25,603 nt of DNA from Balneolia bacterium (GTDB lineage Bacteria > Bacteroidota > Rhodothermia > Balneolales > Cyclonatronaceae), in NCBI GenBank assembly GCA_003567135.1, contig PXAI01000013.1:1-25603 (forward strand), written 5' to 3'. Shown here piece after piece: positions 8,301 to 16,336 of this stretch (position 1 is the stretch's first letter; each line of letters starts with the position of its first letter). The position numbers and the translations under genes are program-made. The notes below the pieces were generated by a model that was given only the letters and a program-made list of their open reading frames with translations, made no database searches and had not been told where the DNA came from.

Positions 8301-9851
8301 TCAGAGCGGCATCGTGTCGTGTTTTTTGCGCGGAACGCTGTCCACCTTATTCTGGATGGTTTCCAGGGCGCGAATCAGTTTTTCGCGGGTTTCATGCGGA
8401 TAAATGACGTCATCAATGTAACCTCTGGCTGCGGCGCGGTACGGATTGGCGAATGTTTTTTCGTATTCCGCTTCCAGACGCTTTTGCGTTTCTTCCCGGT
8501 CATCAGCAGATGCAATTTCTCTGCGGAAGATGATTTCCACCGCGCCTTTTGTTCCCATTACGGCAATCTCCGCAGTTGGCCACGCCACGTTGTAATCTGC
8601 ACGGATGTGCTTCGAGTTCATCACGTCATAGGCTCCGCCGTACGCTTTTCTGGTAATGACGGTAACCTTCGGTACGGTCGCCTCGCAGAACGCGTAAAGC
8701 AGTTTGGCGCCATGCTTAATGATGCCACCCCATTCCTGATCCGTTCCGGGCAGGAAGCCGGGTACGTCCTCAAATACAACAAGGGGGATGTTGAACGCAT
8801 CGCAGAAACGCACAAAACGTGCGCCTTTCACCGAAGCGTCGATATCCAGACATCCCGCAAGAGAAAGCGGCTGATTGGCAACCACGCCAACGCTGCGTCC
8901 GTCAATTCGCGCAAAACCAATCACCAGATTATCGGCGTAGTGTTCGTGCACTTCGAAGAACGAGCCTTCATCCACGACACCTTTAATGGCACTTTTGATA
9001 TCATACGGTTTATTGGGATTTGCCGGAACGAGTTCGTCTATCTTATCAGCGAACGCGCGTTCGGGACCTTTGGAATCGGCCCGGGGCGGTTTCTCTTCGC
9101 AATTTTGCGGCAGATAGCTCATCAGCGTGCGGATTTTACTGATGCAGTCTGCGTCGTTATCCGTACGGAAATGCGAAACGCCCGACTTGGTGCTGTGTGC
9201 CGTGGCGCCGCCAAGATCCTCGGAAGTTACCTCTTCGTGCGTTACCGTTTTTACCACGTTCGGGCCGGTTACGAACATAAAGCTGGTATCCTGCACCATA
9301 AAAATAAAATCGGTGATGGCCGGGCTGTACACCGCGCCGCCGGCACAGGGACCCATAACGGCAGAAATCTGCGGCACAACGCCTGATGCCATGCTGTTAC
9401 GCCAGAACACTTCGGCATAACCGCCAAGCGATGCCACGCCTTCCTGAATGCGCGCCCCGCCTGAATCGTTAAGGCCGATTACCGGGATTCCGTTTTTGAT
9501 CGCGAGATCCATAATCTTGCAGATTTTTTCGGCGTGCGCCTCAGAAAGTGATCCGCCAAAAACGGTAAAATCCTGACTAAAAATATACACCGGACGCCCG
9601 TGAATTTTGGCAAATCCGGTAACAACACCGTCGCCGGGAAAACTTTGCTTATCAAGGCCGAAATCGCGACAGCGGTGCCGTACGAAAGCGCCGATTTCCT
9701 CAAAACTGTTTTTGTCTACAAGAAGGTCAATTCGTTCGCGGGCAGTCAGTTTGCCTGACTGATGCTGTTTCTCAATGCGTTTTTCCCCGCCTCCAAGCTT
9801 TGATTCTTTTCTGAGATCAGCAAGCCTGTCAAATTTGTCTTTTAATTCCAT
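8301..9851 (-). CDS. pccB: Acyl-CoA carboxylase beta subunit, propionyl-CoA type
   Basis: 516-residue carboxyltransferase subunit, the usual length for PccB-like proteins. It transfers the carboxyl group from carboxybiotin to an acyl-CoA, probably propionyl-CoA, giving methylmalonyl-CoA. The N-terminal crotonase-like half contains KLTARERIDLL (34-44), the oxyanion loops SGGAR (130-134) and GPCAGGAVYSP (167-177), and FVTGPNVV. The second half has VPGFLPGTDQEWGGIIKHGAK, YGGAYDVMNSKH (404-415) and AWPTAEIAVMGTKGAVEI, ending with the family tail PRKKHDTMPL. Asp409 in GGAYD sits where, as I recall, actinobacterial enzymes distinguish propionyl- from acetyl-CoA, which favours propionyl-CoA. No biotin carboxylase or biotin-carrier gene is in this window, so the alpha subunit must be encoded elsewhere. 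Methylmalonyl-CoA decarboxylase alpha is the main alternative. Confidence 0.92.
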   Translation of the reverse strand: MELKDKFDRLADLRKESKLGGGEKRIEKQHQSGKLTARERIDLLVDKNSFEEIGAFVRHRCRDFGLDKQSFPGDGVVTGFAKIHGRPVYIFSQDFTVFGGSLSEAHAEKICKIMDLAIKNGIPVIGLNDSGGARIQEGVASLGGYAEVFWRNSMASGVVPQISAVMGPCAGGAVYSPAITDFIFMVQDTSFMFVTGPNVVKTVTHEEVTSEDLGGATAHSTKSGVSHFRTDNDADCISKIRTLMSYLPQNCEEKPPRADSKGPERAFADKIDELVPANPNKPYDIKSAIKGVVDEGSFFEVHEHYADNLVIGFARIDGRSVGVVANQPLSLAGCLDIDASVKGARFVRFCDAFNIPLVVFEDVPGFLPGTDQEWGGIIKHGAKLLYAFCEATVPKVTVITRKAYGGAYDVMNSKHIRADYNVAWPTAEIAVMGTKGAVEIIFRREIASADDREETQKRLEAEYEKTFANPYRAAARGYIDDVIYPHETREKLIRALETIQNKVDSVPRKKHDTMPL

Positions 9852-9902
9852 AATGATTTTATGATTATAGTCGAATCCGTTTATTGTTACCGGATTATGG
9901 AT

Positions 9903-11492
9903 TTATTTTCTTTCGCGATCGATAAAATATTTGTGCAGCCGGTCGGTAAAATCCACGGCGATATCGCTGTACATGTCGATGGTGTTTCTGCGGAACACCT
10001 CGTTGGTGAGATACTTTCCGGCATCGCGCCAGTTGTTGAATTCAGACAGGCTCTCGAGCGTCTGTTCGTAGGCGGCGTCATCTTCGCCGAAAAGCTCTTT
10101 CACAAAACGCTGACGATCGTCGCTCAGCTGATGGAGCAATTCCCCGAATTCATCTTCATTATCCTCAGGCACGGCATCCCGAATACCGGCAATCCGGCTT
10201 TCAGATTCTTCCTCTTCATCAGGAACCTGATCCGCAATTTTCGAGCCTTCCTCGCCATTCTGATCCGCAAATTTTTTCCAGAAGGGGATGGCGTCAACAT
10301 CCTCATCCTCTTCGGTTTCTTCTTCGATTACTTGCTGTATTTTCTCATCCGCTGACTTCGGTTCTTCAGGCTCATCTTCTTCCTCATCTTCATCAGGTTT
10401 CAGACGGGCATAAAGCGGAAGATCATCTTCATCATCAGAAACCTCTTCTTCCTGCTCCGGTTCATTTTCTGCCGGTTCATCATCTTTTTCTTCGGCTTCT
10501 TCATCCAGCACAAAACGCGATTTGTAGAGCGGAACATCCTCTGAGTCATCCTCCGTTTCTGCTGCGGATTTATCTTCCTCTATTTCTTCTTCAGCAGATT
10601 TTTCGGCTACGGTTGCAGCAGGGATTACACTATTTTTTTCCTCATCTGATACTTCGGCTTCATCAGCCGGTGGAGTTTCAGGGTCTGGCTCAGGCTCTGT
10701 TTTTTTTCCGGTTTCAGCTGTAGCAGGCGCGGCGACCGGAGTACTTTCGGTATCATCTTCATCCTCGTCATCCTCAAAAACAGGAACGGAAATAATTTCG
10801 ATGAGCTTCTGGCGGTCGATAGTATCTTTCTCGCCTTCGAATCGTTTGGCAAATTTCTTCAGATCCTTATCCAGGAAAAAGCGCTGAAGAAGTTCAGGCT
10901 CAACTTCACCGTTGAAAAGCACAAAAATAGGATCAACAAGCTGCGCCCAGTTCAGCGGACTATAATTTTTCGTTAATTTTTCATCCAGCTGTCTGATAAC
11001 CGCGGCGTACCGATCCTTGCTGATTACGTCCAGATTTCGCTTGGTCATGTACTTCGGCAGAAACCTCCCCAGATGACTGTACACAACCACCCAGCCGGCG
11101 CGTTCTTCGGCTTCTTCAAAAGTGAGTATGTCCTTGGTAGCGAACAGATAAGCCGGAAGGCTCTGACGTGGTTCGATGAGAATTTCGAGCACATCGGCGG
11201 CAGCGGTTTCCATCACACCCTGCGCAAAACTGGCCGGCAGACGCGTTTGATTATGGATCGCATCAAGAAAATGCTGCCACGCTTCGGTCACTTCTTCTGC
11301 TTTCATATTCGCCCAGTCCGACTTGGGCGGAAGGATGGAATCGGCAAGATTTTTTTCAAGCTCAATTCGAACACGCTCAACGATAAAATCGGGAATTCCG
11401 ACTTCGAGCATGTCATCCGGGGTGTAATATTCTTCGTTTCGCGGGAGTTTTCTCAGCAGTTTCTCTGTGACGGTGCGGATGGCTCTGTTCAT
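9903..11492 (-). CDS. Acidic protein with disordered repeat-motif linker, unknown function
   Basis: 529 residues, no signal peptide or membrane segment, function not recognised. Three parts are visible. Residues 1-235 look folded and helical (YYTPDDMLEVGIPDFIVERV, WVVVYSHLGRFLPKYM). Residues about 238-447 are dominated by Glu, Asp, Pro, Ala and Ser and are probably disordered. Residues about 448-529 form a conserved-looking helical domain (RQRFVKELFGEDDAAYEQTL, NTIDMYSDIAVDFTDRLHKY). Inside the linker are three similar short motifs, VPLYKSRF (320), LPLYARLK (358) and IPFWKKFA (402), each preceded by Asp/Glu. The C-terminal domain resembles, from memory, tails of other Bacteroidota hypothetical proteins; I cannot verify this. 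It is the first gene of the - strand run containing pccB (51-base gap) and rarA, and is divergent from the ABC ATPase gene. Confidence 0.85.
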   Translation of the reverse strand: MNRAIRTVTEKLLRKLPRNEEYYTPDDMLEVGIPDFIVERVRIELEKNLADSILPPKSDWANMKAEEVTEAWQHFLDAIHNQTRLPASFAQGVMETAAADVLEILIEPRQSLPAYLFATKDILTFEEAEERAGWVVVYSHLGRFLPKYMTKRNLDVISKDRYAAVIRQLDEKLTKNYSPLNWAQLVDPIFVLFNGEVEPELLQRFFLDKDLKKFAKRFEGEKDTIDRQKLIEIISVPVFEDDEDEDDTESTPVAAPATAETGKKTEPEPDPETPPADEAEVSDEEKNSVIPAATVAEKSAEEEIEEDKSAAETEDDSEDVPLYKSRFVLDEEAEEKDDEPAENEPEQEEEVSDDEDDLPLYARLKPDEDEEEDEPEEPKSADEKIQQVIEEETEEDEDVDAIPFWKKFADQNGEEGSKIADQVPDEEEESESRIAGIRDAVPEDNEDEFGELLHQLSDDRQRFVKELFGEDDAAYEQTLESLSEFNNWRDAGKYLTNEVFRRNTIDMYSDIAVDFTDRLHKYFIDRERK

Positions 11493-11538
11493 ATGGATTT
11501 TTCGGGTTTTTGATGGAATATAGGGTGATGAATCAGTT

Positions 11539-11558
11539 CAATCAAACCTATTTGATTG
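11539..11558. promoter_or_regulatory. Perfect 8-bp-arm palindrome in a divergent promoter region
   Basis: CAATCAAA (11539-11546), CCTA spacer, TTTGATTG (11551-11558). It lies in the 98-base gap between the divergent acidic-protein and ABC ATPase starts. Reading the - strand, its TTTG is followed after about 20 bases by TATATTCC, a partial match to the Bacteroidota TTTG / TAnnTTTG promoter, about 25 bases before the acidic-protein start. It could be an operator for a dimeric repressor, a promoter element, or both. Confidence 0.35.
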
Positions 11559-11590
11559 GGGATTTTCTAAGGGTTGCTTACCTTCCGGCA

Positions 11591-12223
11591 ATGCAAAAAA
11601 TTATTGTTCAGAATATTACAAAAAAGTTTGGCCGGAATCTGATTTTTTCCGGCCTTAATGCGGAATTTAACCCGGGCGCTACCGGCATAGCAGGATCAAA
11701 CGGTTCGGGGAAATCCACGCTGATGAAATGCCTTTCCGGGTTGATGAAGCCCGATTCAGGAACGATCAGCCACTTTGAAGGCGACAGCGTCCTCGACCGG
11801 AACGGCCTGATTCGCCATCTTGGTTTTTCCGCGCCCTACATACAAATGTATTCCGAGCTGACCTGCGCCGAAAATCTTGAGCTGCTTTCCGGCCTTCGGG
11901 ATGGCGCAGGCGTGATGAAAGCGGATGAAGTACTGGAATTGGTTGAGCTGCATCACAAACGCGATCAGCCGTACGGTAATTTATCTTCAGGACTTCAGCA
12001 GCGTCTCAGGCTTGCGGGCGCGCTCATCCACAAACCGGCTTTTCTTTTGCTGGATGAGCCCGGAACCAATCTCGACCGAAACGGATTTGCACTGGTCAAA
12101 CGGATTGTGGAGGAGGCGAAAAACCGGAATGCGACCGTAATTCTGGCCAGCAACGATTCCGGCGAGCTGGACCTTTGCGATACGATTATTGCCGTTGAAG
12201 ATTTTAAAACAGAACATAAGTAA
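11591..12223 (+). CDS. ABC transporter ATP-binding protein, orphan, CcmA-like size
   Basis: 210-residue ABC ATPase. The ATG at 11591 (MQKIIVQNITKKFG) gives the normal N-terminal strand. An in-frame ATG at 11510 would add 27 residues unlike any ABC domain and would use up almost all of the divergent promoter gap. Motifs: Walker A GSNGSGKST (35-43), Q-loop Gln85 (APYIQMY), signature LSSGLQQR (131-138), Walker B FLLLDEP (151-157) and D-loop GTNLD (158-162). The usual switch His is replaced by Asn188 in ILASNDSGELD. The size and compact helical domain resemble heme-exporter CcmA and other short ATPases, but no permease gene is next to it and the substrate is unknown. It is followed 23 bases later by the aminopeptidase gene. 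Confidence 0.9.
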   Translation: MQKIIVQNITKKFGRNLIFSGLNAEFNPGATGIAGSNGSGKSTLMKCLSGLMKPDSGTISHFEGDSVLDRNGLIRHLGFSAPYIQMYSELTCAENLELLSGLRDGAGVMKADEVLELVELHHKRDQPYGNLSSGLQQRLRLAGALIHKPAFLLLDEPGTNLDRNGFALVKRIVEEAKNRNATVILASNDSGELDLCDTIIAVEDFKTEHK

Positions 12224-12246
12224 ACAAAATATTTAGAGACCTTTCT

Positions 12247-13353
12247 ATGCTATATCACGCAGACGACGAGAAACTTGCAAATAAAATACTCAGCTACAGC
12301 TGCGAGCTTAAGGCGGGGCAAAATGTGATGATTCAGCTGGTTGGCCTGAACGGTATCGGGCTTGCGCGGGCGCTGGCGAAAGAGGCCAGGGGGATGGGTG
12401 CGAATCCGTTTGTGCAGCTTGAGGATACCGAGCTTCAGCGCATTCTGGTGGAAAATGGAGATGACGCTTACTGGAAACTCCGGGCCGGTGCTGATCAGCT
12501 TCCGCTCATGAAAAAGATGGATGCTTTTGTGGGGATTCGCGCTTCGGAAAATATTTACGAACAGGCGGAAGTGAGCCGTGAAGCGAATAAATCGTACGGA
12601 GATCATTTCCTGAAGCCCGTTCATTTTGATCAGCGAGTTAACCACACAAACTGGTGTATCCTCAGGTATCCGTCGCCGGCGTTTGCGATGAACGCCAAAA
12701 TGCCGACGCACAAATTCACCGAATTCTACTACAAAGCGTGCCTGCTGGATTATGCTAAACTCGCTGATGCGATGAAGCCGCTCGAAGACCGTTTGAGGAA
12801 AACGAAGGAGATCCGTCTGAAAGGTGATGGAACCGACATTTCATTTTCAGTGGAAGGTCAGAACTGGATTCCCTGCAGCGGCAAGCGAAACATTCCGGAT
12901 GGAGAAATTTTCACATCCCCGATTCTGGATTCCGTCAACGGTGTGATTTCCTACGCGCCGAGCGTCTATCAGGGAAAACCCTTTGAGTTTGTAAAGCTGG
13001 AAGTTTCTGACGGCGTGGTAACCGGGTTCGATTCCAGTAATAATGCCGCTCTTGAGGAAATTCTGGACTCAGATAAAGGAGCGCGGCGTTTTGGCGAGTT
13101 CAGTTTCGGAACAAATCCGGTAATTGAAAGCCCGATGTACGACATTCTGTTTGATGAAAAAATCTACGGATCGAACCATCTTACGCTGGGGCAGGATTAC
13201 GAGGAGGCGCCAAACGGAAATAAAAGCAGCATTCACTGGGATCTGGTTTGCATCGGTCCGGATGTCTATCTGGACGGCCAGCTTGTTAGAAAAGGCAGGC
13301 TTTTTGTTGATCCGGAGCTTGAAGGACTCAATCCGGAAATGCTGCTGAAGTGA
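12247..13353 (+). CDS. M29-family metallo-aminopeptidase
   Basis: 368-residue cytoplasmic aminopeptidase of MEROPS family M29 (AmpS/AmpT/PepS type), which removes N-terminal amino acids using two metal ions. Visible ligand candidates match the family pattern: Glu220 (NIPDGEIFTSP), Glu284 (FGEFSFGTNP), His311 (GSNHLTLGQDY, with catalytic-type Tyr318), and His330 and Asp332 (IHWDLVCI). The N-terminal alpha/beta domain (about 1-185) holds the family block LKAGQNVMIQ. Length is slightly shorter than the roughly 410 residues of the thermophilic enzymes. It starts 23 bases after the ATPase gene and may share its transcript. Role: peptide turnover. Confidence 0.9.
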   Translation: MLYHADDEKLANKILSYSCELKAGQNVMIQLVGLNGIGLARALAKEARGMGANPFVQLEDTELQRILVENGDDAYWKLRAGADQLPLMKKMDAFVGIRASENIYEQAEVSREANKSYGDHFLKPVHFDQRVNHTNWCILRYPSPAFAMNAKMPTHKFTEFYYKACLLDYAKLADAMKPLEDRLRKTKEIRLKGDGTDISFSVEGQNWIPCSGKRNIPDGEIFTSPILDSVNGVISYAPSVYQGKPFEFVKLEVSDGVVTGFDSSNNAALEEILDSDKGARRFGEFSFGTNPVIESPMYDILFDEKIYGSNHLTLGQDYEEAPNGNKSSIHWDLVCIGPDVYLDGQLVRKGRLFVDPELEGLNPEMLLK

Positions 13354-13387
13354 TTAAAGAACAGATAATTGAGAGAACATAATTTCT

Positions 13388-13428
13388 CAGGATTTCAAGT
13401 GTGCTGGATCTGTACAGAAAAAATCCTG
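13388..13428. repeat. Inverted repeat with nested palindrome between aminopeptidase and rel
   Basis: CAGGATTT (13388-13395) and AAATCCTG (13421-13428) form a perfect 8-bp stem around 25 bases. The loop contains the 8-base palindrome CTGTACAG (13410-13417). There is no T-run after it, so it is a poor intrinsic terminator. It lies 35 bases after the aminopeptidase stop and upstream of the proposed rel promoter. Possible roles are 3'-end stabilisation or a regulator site. Confidence 0.3.
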
Positions 13429-13479
13429 TAAGAATTAAGTATCAAATCGCCTGAGGAACGCAATTAAGCGTATTAATCG

Positions 13480-13510
13480 TTTGATAAATATCTGCCTTTG
13501 AATATCTTAA
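13480..13510 (+). promoter_or_regulatory. Candidate Bacteroidota-type promoter for rel
   Basis: TTTG (13480-13483), 19 bases, then TATCTTAA (13503-13510), which keeps the TA and TT of the TAnnTTTG -7 element. The start codon at 13544 would leave a leader of about 25-30 bases. Assigned by motif and spacing only. Confidence 0.4.
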
Positions 13511-13543
13511 AGGTTAATTCCGATAAAAAAATAGTCAGGCTTG

Positions 13544-15787
13544 ATGTCCGCTGAAAAAACTAAAATAAAATTTGATCCTGACAGCTATGAGTTGGCGGCG
13601 CCTCAGAAAAAAGATCTGAAGCAGCTTTTAGCTGTTTGTGAACAGAATCTGGATCAGTTTGAACCGGAGACTGTAGAGCGTGCGTTCAAAGTTACCTACT
13701 GGTCACACGACGGAATTACGCGGGCATCGGGAGAGCCTTATTATCTGCATCCGGTGGCCGTGGCAGAGATTGTGGCAGAGGAAATCGGGATGGATAATGT
13801 ATCCGTAATAGCTGCTTTACTGCATGATACGGTTGAGGATACGGACGTTACGCTGGATGATATCCGACGTGAATTTGGCGATACGGTTTCCTATCTGATC
13901 GACGGCCTTACCAAGATTTCCGGCGTTTTTAAAACGAAGGGAACCAAGCAGGCCGAAACGTTTATGAAGCTACTCATCACCATGGCGGAAGATCTCCGCG
14001 TGGTGCTGATCAAGTTCGCCGACCGGCTTCATAACATGCGTACGCTCCACCATCTTCCGAGGAAAAAGCAGCTTTCTATTGCTACCGAAACGCTCGAACT
14101 TTACGCGCCTCTGGCACACCGTTTTGGACTCTTTAAAATCAAAAGCGAGCTTGAGGATCTTAGTTTCAAAGCGCTTGATCCAACCGGATTCAAGTTTATA
14201 GCACGAAAACTTCGTGAGAAAAAAGAAGCGCGCGAAGCGGCGATACATCAGTTTATGGTGCCGATTCAGCAGCAGCTGGACGGTGCGGGATTCAATTTCG
14301 AAATTAAAGGCCGCCCGAAGCACATTTATTCCATCTATAAAAAGATGATGCGGCAGCAAAAGCCGTTTGAGGAAATTTACGACCTATTTGCCATCCGGAT
14401 CATTCTGGATGAGCCGCACTCCAAAGAAGACTGCTGGCGCGTATATTCTTTCATTACGGATGCTTACACGCCGATTCCGGAGCGCTTCCGGGATTTTATT
14501 TCTGTTCCCAAAGCCAACGGATATCAGTCGCTGCATACCACGGTAATTAACAACCGCGGGCAGAAAGTTGAGGTGCAGATCAGAACGCGTAAGATGGATG
14601 AAATAGCCGAGCGCGGACTGGCGGCGCACTGGAAATACAAAGAGGGCACGGATAAGAATCAGGGACTCGACCGTTTTGTGCGATGGGTTCGTGAAGTTTT
14701 AGAAAATCCGCGCCCGGAGGCAGCGACCGAATTTGTTGAGGATTTCCAGCTGAACCTCTACACCGATGAGATCTATATTTTTACGCCGAAAGGCGAACTT
14801 CGCACGCTTCCCAAAGGCGCCACGCCGATTGACTTTGCCTTTGACGTACACAGCGAAATTGGTGAGCGCGCGCTGGCTGCCAAAGTAAACGGTAAAATTG
14901 TACCATTGCGCCAGAAACTCAGCAGCGGCGATCAGGTTGAGGTGATAACCGGAAAGCAAATCAACCTCAATCCTGACTGGATTAACGACGTGGTAACGCA
15001 CAAAGCGAAATCCAGGATACGGCAGTTTATAAAACAGAAGGAGCGCAAGATATCCGACAGCGGGCGAGAGGCCTGGGAGAAGAAGGCAGAGCGCTTTAAT
15101 CTGGAGATCTCCGAGCAGGATCTGGTTACCGTTTCAAACAAGCTCAAGTATCCGTCGATGCAGTCCATGTTTTACGCGATCGGGTCGGGTACAATGGACG
15201 TTAACAAACTTGTAAAGGCGGTAAAGAGCTTCATCAGTAAAGGCCGTTTTGAAGATGAGACTGAAGCCAAAACGCAGACCGGAGACACGCCCGAAGAGTT
15301 CCAGGACCAGTTTTATGATGAGGTCAAAAAATCCAGCAGTAACAGTCTGGTACTCAACGGTTTATTAACAGATGTAAAATATTCGTTTTCAAAATGCTGT
15401 AATCCGATTCCAGGGGATGACGTTGTTGGGTTCATCAGCCGCGATGGCGACGTGAAAATTCACCGAATCGCCTGTAACAACCTCAGACACCTCATTCAGA
15501 GTGATCCGGATCGTATAGTGGATGTTTCCTGGGCCAAACAAACCGGAAACCAGTTTGTGGGCGCCATCAAGATTATTGGAGAGGACAGGGTTGGCTTAAT
15601 CAATGATATATCAAGCGTAATTTCTAATTCGCTCAAAACCAACATGAAAAGCATAAATGTTAGTTCAGACAGTGGAAGTTTTGAGGGAACTGTTATTATA
15701 TTTGTGGAAGATTTGAAACATTTAGAACGCATTATTAAGCGTATTCTTAAAATTGACGGGATAAAGCAGGCCTATAGATACGAATGA
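13544..15787 (+). CDS. Bifunctional (p)ppGpp synthetase/hydrolase (Rel/SpoT family)
   Basis: 747-residue long RelA/SpoT homologue controlling the stringent response. The ATG at 13544 is used; an in-frame TTG at 13541 would add one residue. The N-terminal hydrolase is intact (YLHPVAVAEI with His69; ALLHDTVEDTD with His94-Asp95 and Glu98-Asp99; FADRLHNM). The synthetase domain has GRPKHIYSIYKKM (257-269), NGYQSLHT and EVQIRT. Just before NGYQSLHT is RFRD (314-317), corresponding to the basic RXKD motif of bifunctional enzymes, not the acidic EXDD of monofunctional RelA. Next come TGS (about 404-465), a helical region, the zinc-finger-like CC region (FSKCCNPIPGD, Cys618/Cys619; His640, Cys644) and a C-terminal ACT domain (about 670-747). 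Both activities look intact, so it is probably the main alarmone enzyme. It is transcribed with its own candidate promoter ahead of HU. Confidence 0.97.
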   Translation: MSAEKTKIKFDPDSYELAAPQKKDLKQLLAVCEQNLDQFEPETVERAFKVTYWSHDGITRASGEPYYLHPVAVAEIVAEEIGMDNVSVIAALLHDTVEDTDVTLDDIRREFGDTVSYLIDGLTKISGVFKTKGTKQAETFMKLLITMAEDLRVVLIKFADRLHNMRTLHHLPRKKQLSIATETLELYAPLAHRFGLFKIKSELEDLSFKALDPTGFKFIARKLREKKEAREAAIHQFMVPIQQQLDGAGFNFEIKGRPKHIYSIYKKMMRQQKPFEEIYDLFAIRIILDEPHSKEDCWRVYSFITDAYTPIPERFRDFISVPKANGYQSLHTTVINNRGQKVEVQIRTRKMDEIAERGLAAHWKYKEGTDKNQGLDRFVRWVREVLENPRPEAATEFVEDFQLNLYTDEIYIFTPKGELRTLPKGATPIDFAFDVHSEIGERALAAKVNGKIVPLRQKLSSGDQVEVITGKQINLNPDWINDVVTHKAKSRIRQFIKQKERKISDSGREAWEKKAERFNLEISEQDLVTVSNKLKYPSMQSMFYAIGSGTMDVNKLVKAVKSFISKGRFEDETEAKTQTGDTPEEFQDQFYDEVKKSSSNSLVLNGLLTDVKYSFSKCCNPIPGDDVVGFISRDGDVKIHRIACNNLRHLIQSDPDRIVDVSWAKQTGNQFVGAIKIIGEDRVGLINDISSVISNSLKTNMKSINVSSDSGSFEGTVIIFVEDLKHLERIIKRILKIDGIKQAYRYE

Positions 15788-15910
15788 CAAAATAACAGCG
15801 TTAAGTTGTTGTCTGTATTTAAAAAACTTCGTATTATCACTCAGTGTAAAGTTAATTATATCATAATTTTATTTCTACTTTACAAAGTTTTAAATACTTA
15901 ACAAGTTTAT

Positions 15911-15947
15911 TCAGATTAATTCAATTAATTTAGTCTGATAATTTTTT
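15911..15947 (+). terminator. Putative AT-rich intrinsic terminator after rel
   Basis: TCAGATTAA (15911-15919) pairs with TTAGTCTGA (15930-15938), 9 bp with one G-U in RNA, 10-base loop, followed by TAATTTTTT. The stem is AT-rich, so the strength is uncertain. It lies about 120 bases after the rel stop. Confidence 0.4.
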
Positions 15948-15957
15948 CAAATACCGC

Positions 15958-15976
15958 ATTTATCATTCTGATAAAT
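15958..15976. promoter_or_regulatory. Perfect palindrome upstream of the HU gene
   Basis: ATTTATCA (15958-15965), TTC, TGATAAAT (15969-15976): 8-bp perfect arms, 31 bases before the HU start codon, in an AT-rich 220-base gap. Its position suits an operator overlapping the promoter or a short leader hairpin. No clear TAnnTTTG element was found here. Confidence 0.35.
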
Positions 15977-16007
15977 CATTCTACTTAAAAAAACGAAGGG
16001 ATTAGAC

Positions 16008-16325
16008 ATGACCTATACAAAAAGAGACATCGTTCGCCGAATTTCTGAGTCAAAAAACCTGCCAATGGTACAGGTTGAGCCTTGGGTTGACGATGTTATT
16101 GTTGCGATCAGAGATACCATGATGGACGCAGATCCTACATGCCGTATTGAAATCCGCGATTTTGGTGTTTTCGAAGTTAAGATTACCAAAGCCAAGCCAA
16201 AGGCCCGTAATCCTAAAACTAACGAAGTTATCTACGTGCCTGAGCACCGTAAAACACACTTCAAGCCAAGCAAACTTCTTAAGGAGTTTCTGCGTCAGCC
16301 GCTGGAAACATTCGAAAAGAAATAA
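16008..16325 (+). CDS. HU/IHF-family nucleoid DNA-binding protein
   Basis: 105-residue DNA-bending protein. The N-terminal helices (YTKRDIVRRISE) are followed by the dimer beta-sheet (CRIEIRDFGVFEVKITKAKP, 45-64) and the DNA-intercalating arm with the signature RNPKTNEVIYVPEHR (67-81), whose Pro inserts into the minor groove. The C-terminal helix is FKPSKLLKEFL. It is about 15 residues longer than classic 90-residue HU, through extra residues at both ends. It acts as a homo- or heterodimer to bend DNA and organise the nucleoid. It starts a compact + strand run with ruvX, def and fmt; a palindrome lies in front of it. Confidence 0.93.
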   Translation: MTYTKRDIVRRISESKNLPMVQVEPWVDDVIVAIRDTMMDADPTCRIEIRDFGVFEVKITKAKPKARNPKTNEVIYVPEHRKTHFKPSKLLKEFLRQPLETFEKK

Positions 16326-16336
16326 GTATTGCTGCT

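Noticed and set aside
8319..9386. A 355-codon open frame on the + strand
   Set aside because: It lies wholly antisense to the clear carboxylase beta-subunit gene, shows no recognisable domain, and is the usual mirror frame of a strongly coding gene.
9873..9895. AATCCG / CGGATT inverted repeat between the acidic-protein and pccB genes
   Set aside because: Six-bp arms with an 11-base loop and no T-run are within chance expectation.
9861..10355. A hydrophobic 164-codon frame on the + strand, resembling a membrane protein
   Set aside because: It is antisense to the Glu/Asp-rich part of the acidic protein; GAA and GAT codons read in reverse give Phe, Leu and Ile, so the hydrophobicity is an artefact.
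11510..11590. Upstream ATG for the ABC ATPase
   Set aside because: The added 27 residues do not resemble an ABC domain and the frame would fill the divergent promoter and cover the palindrome.
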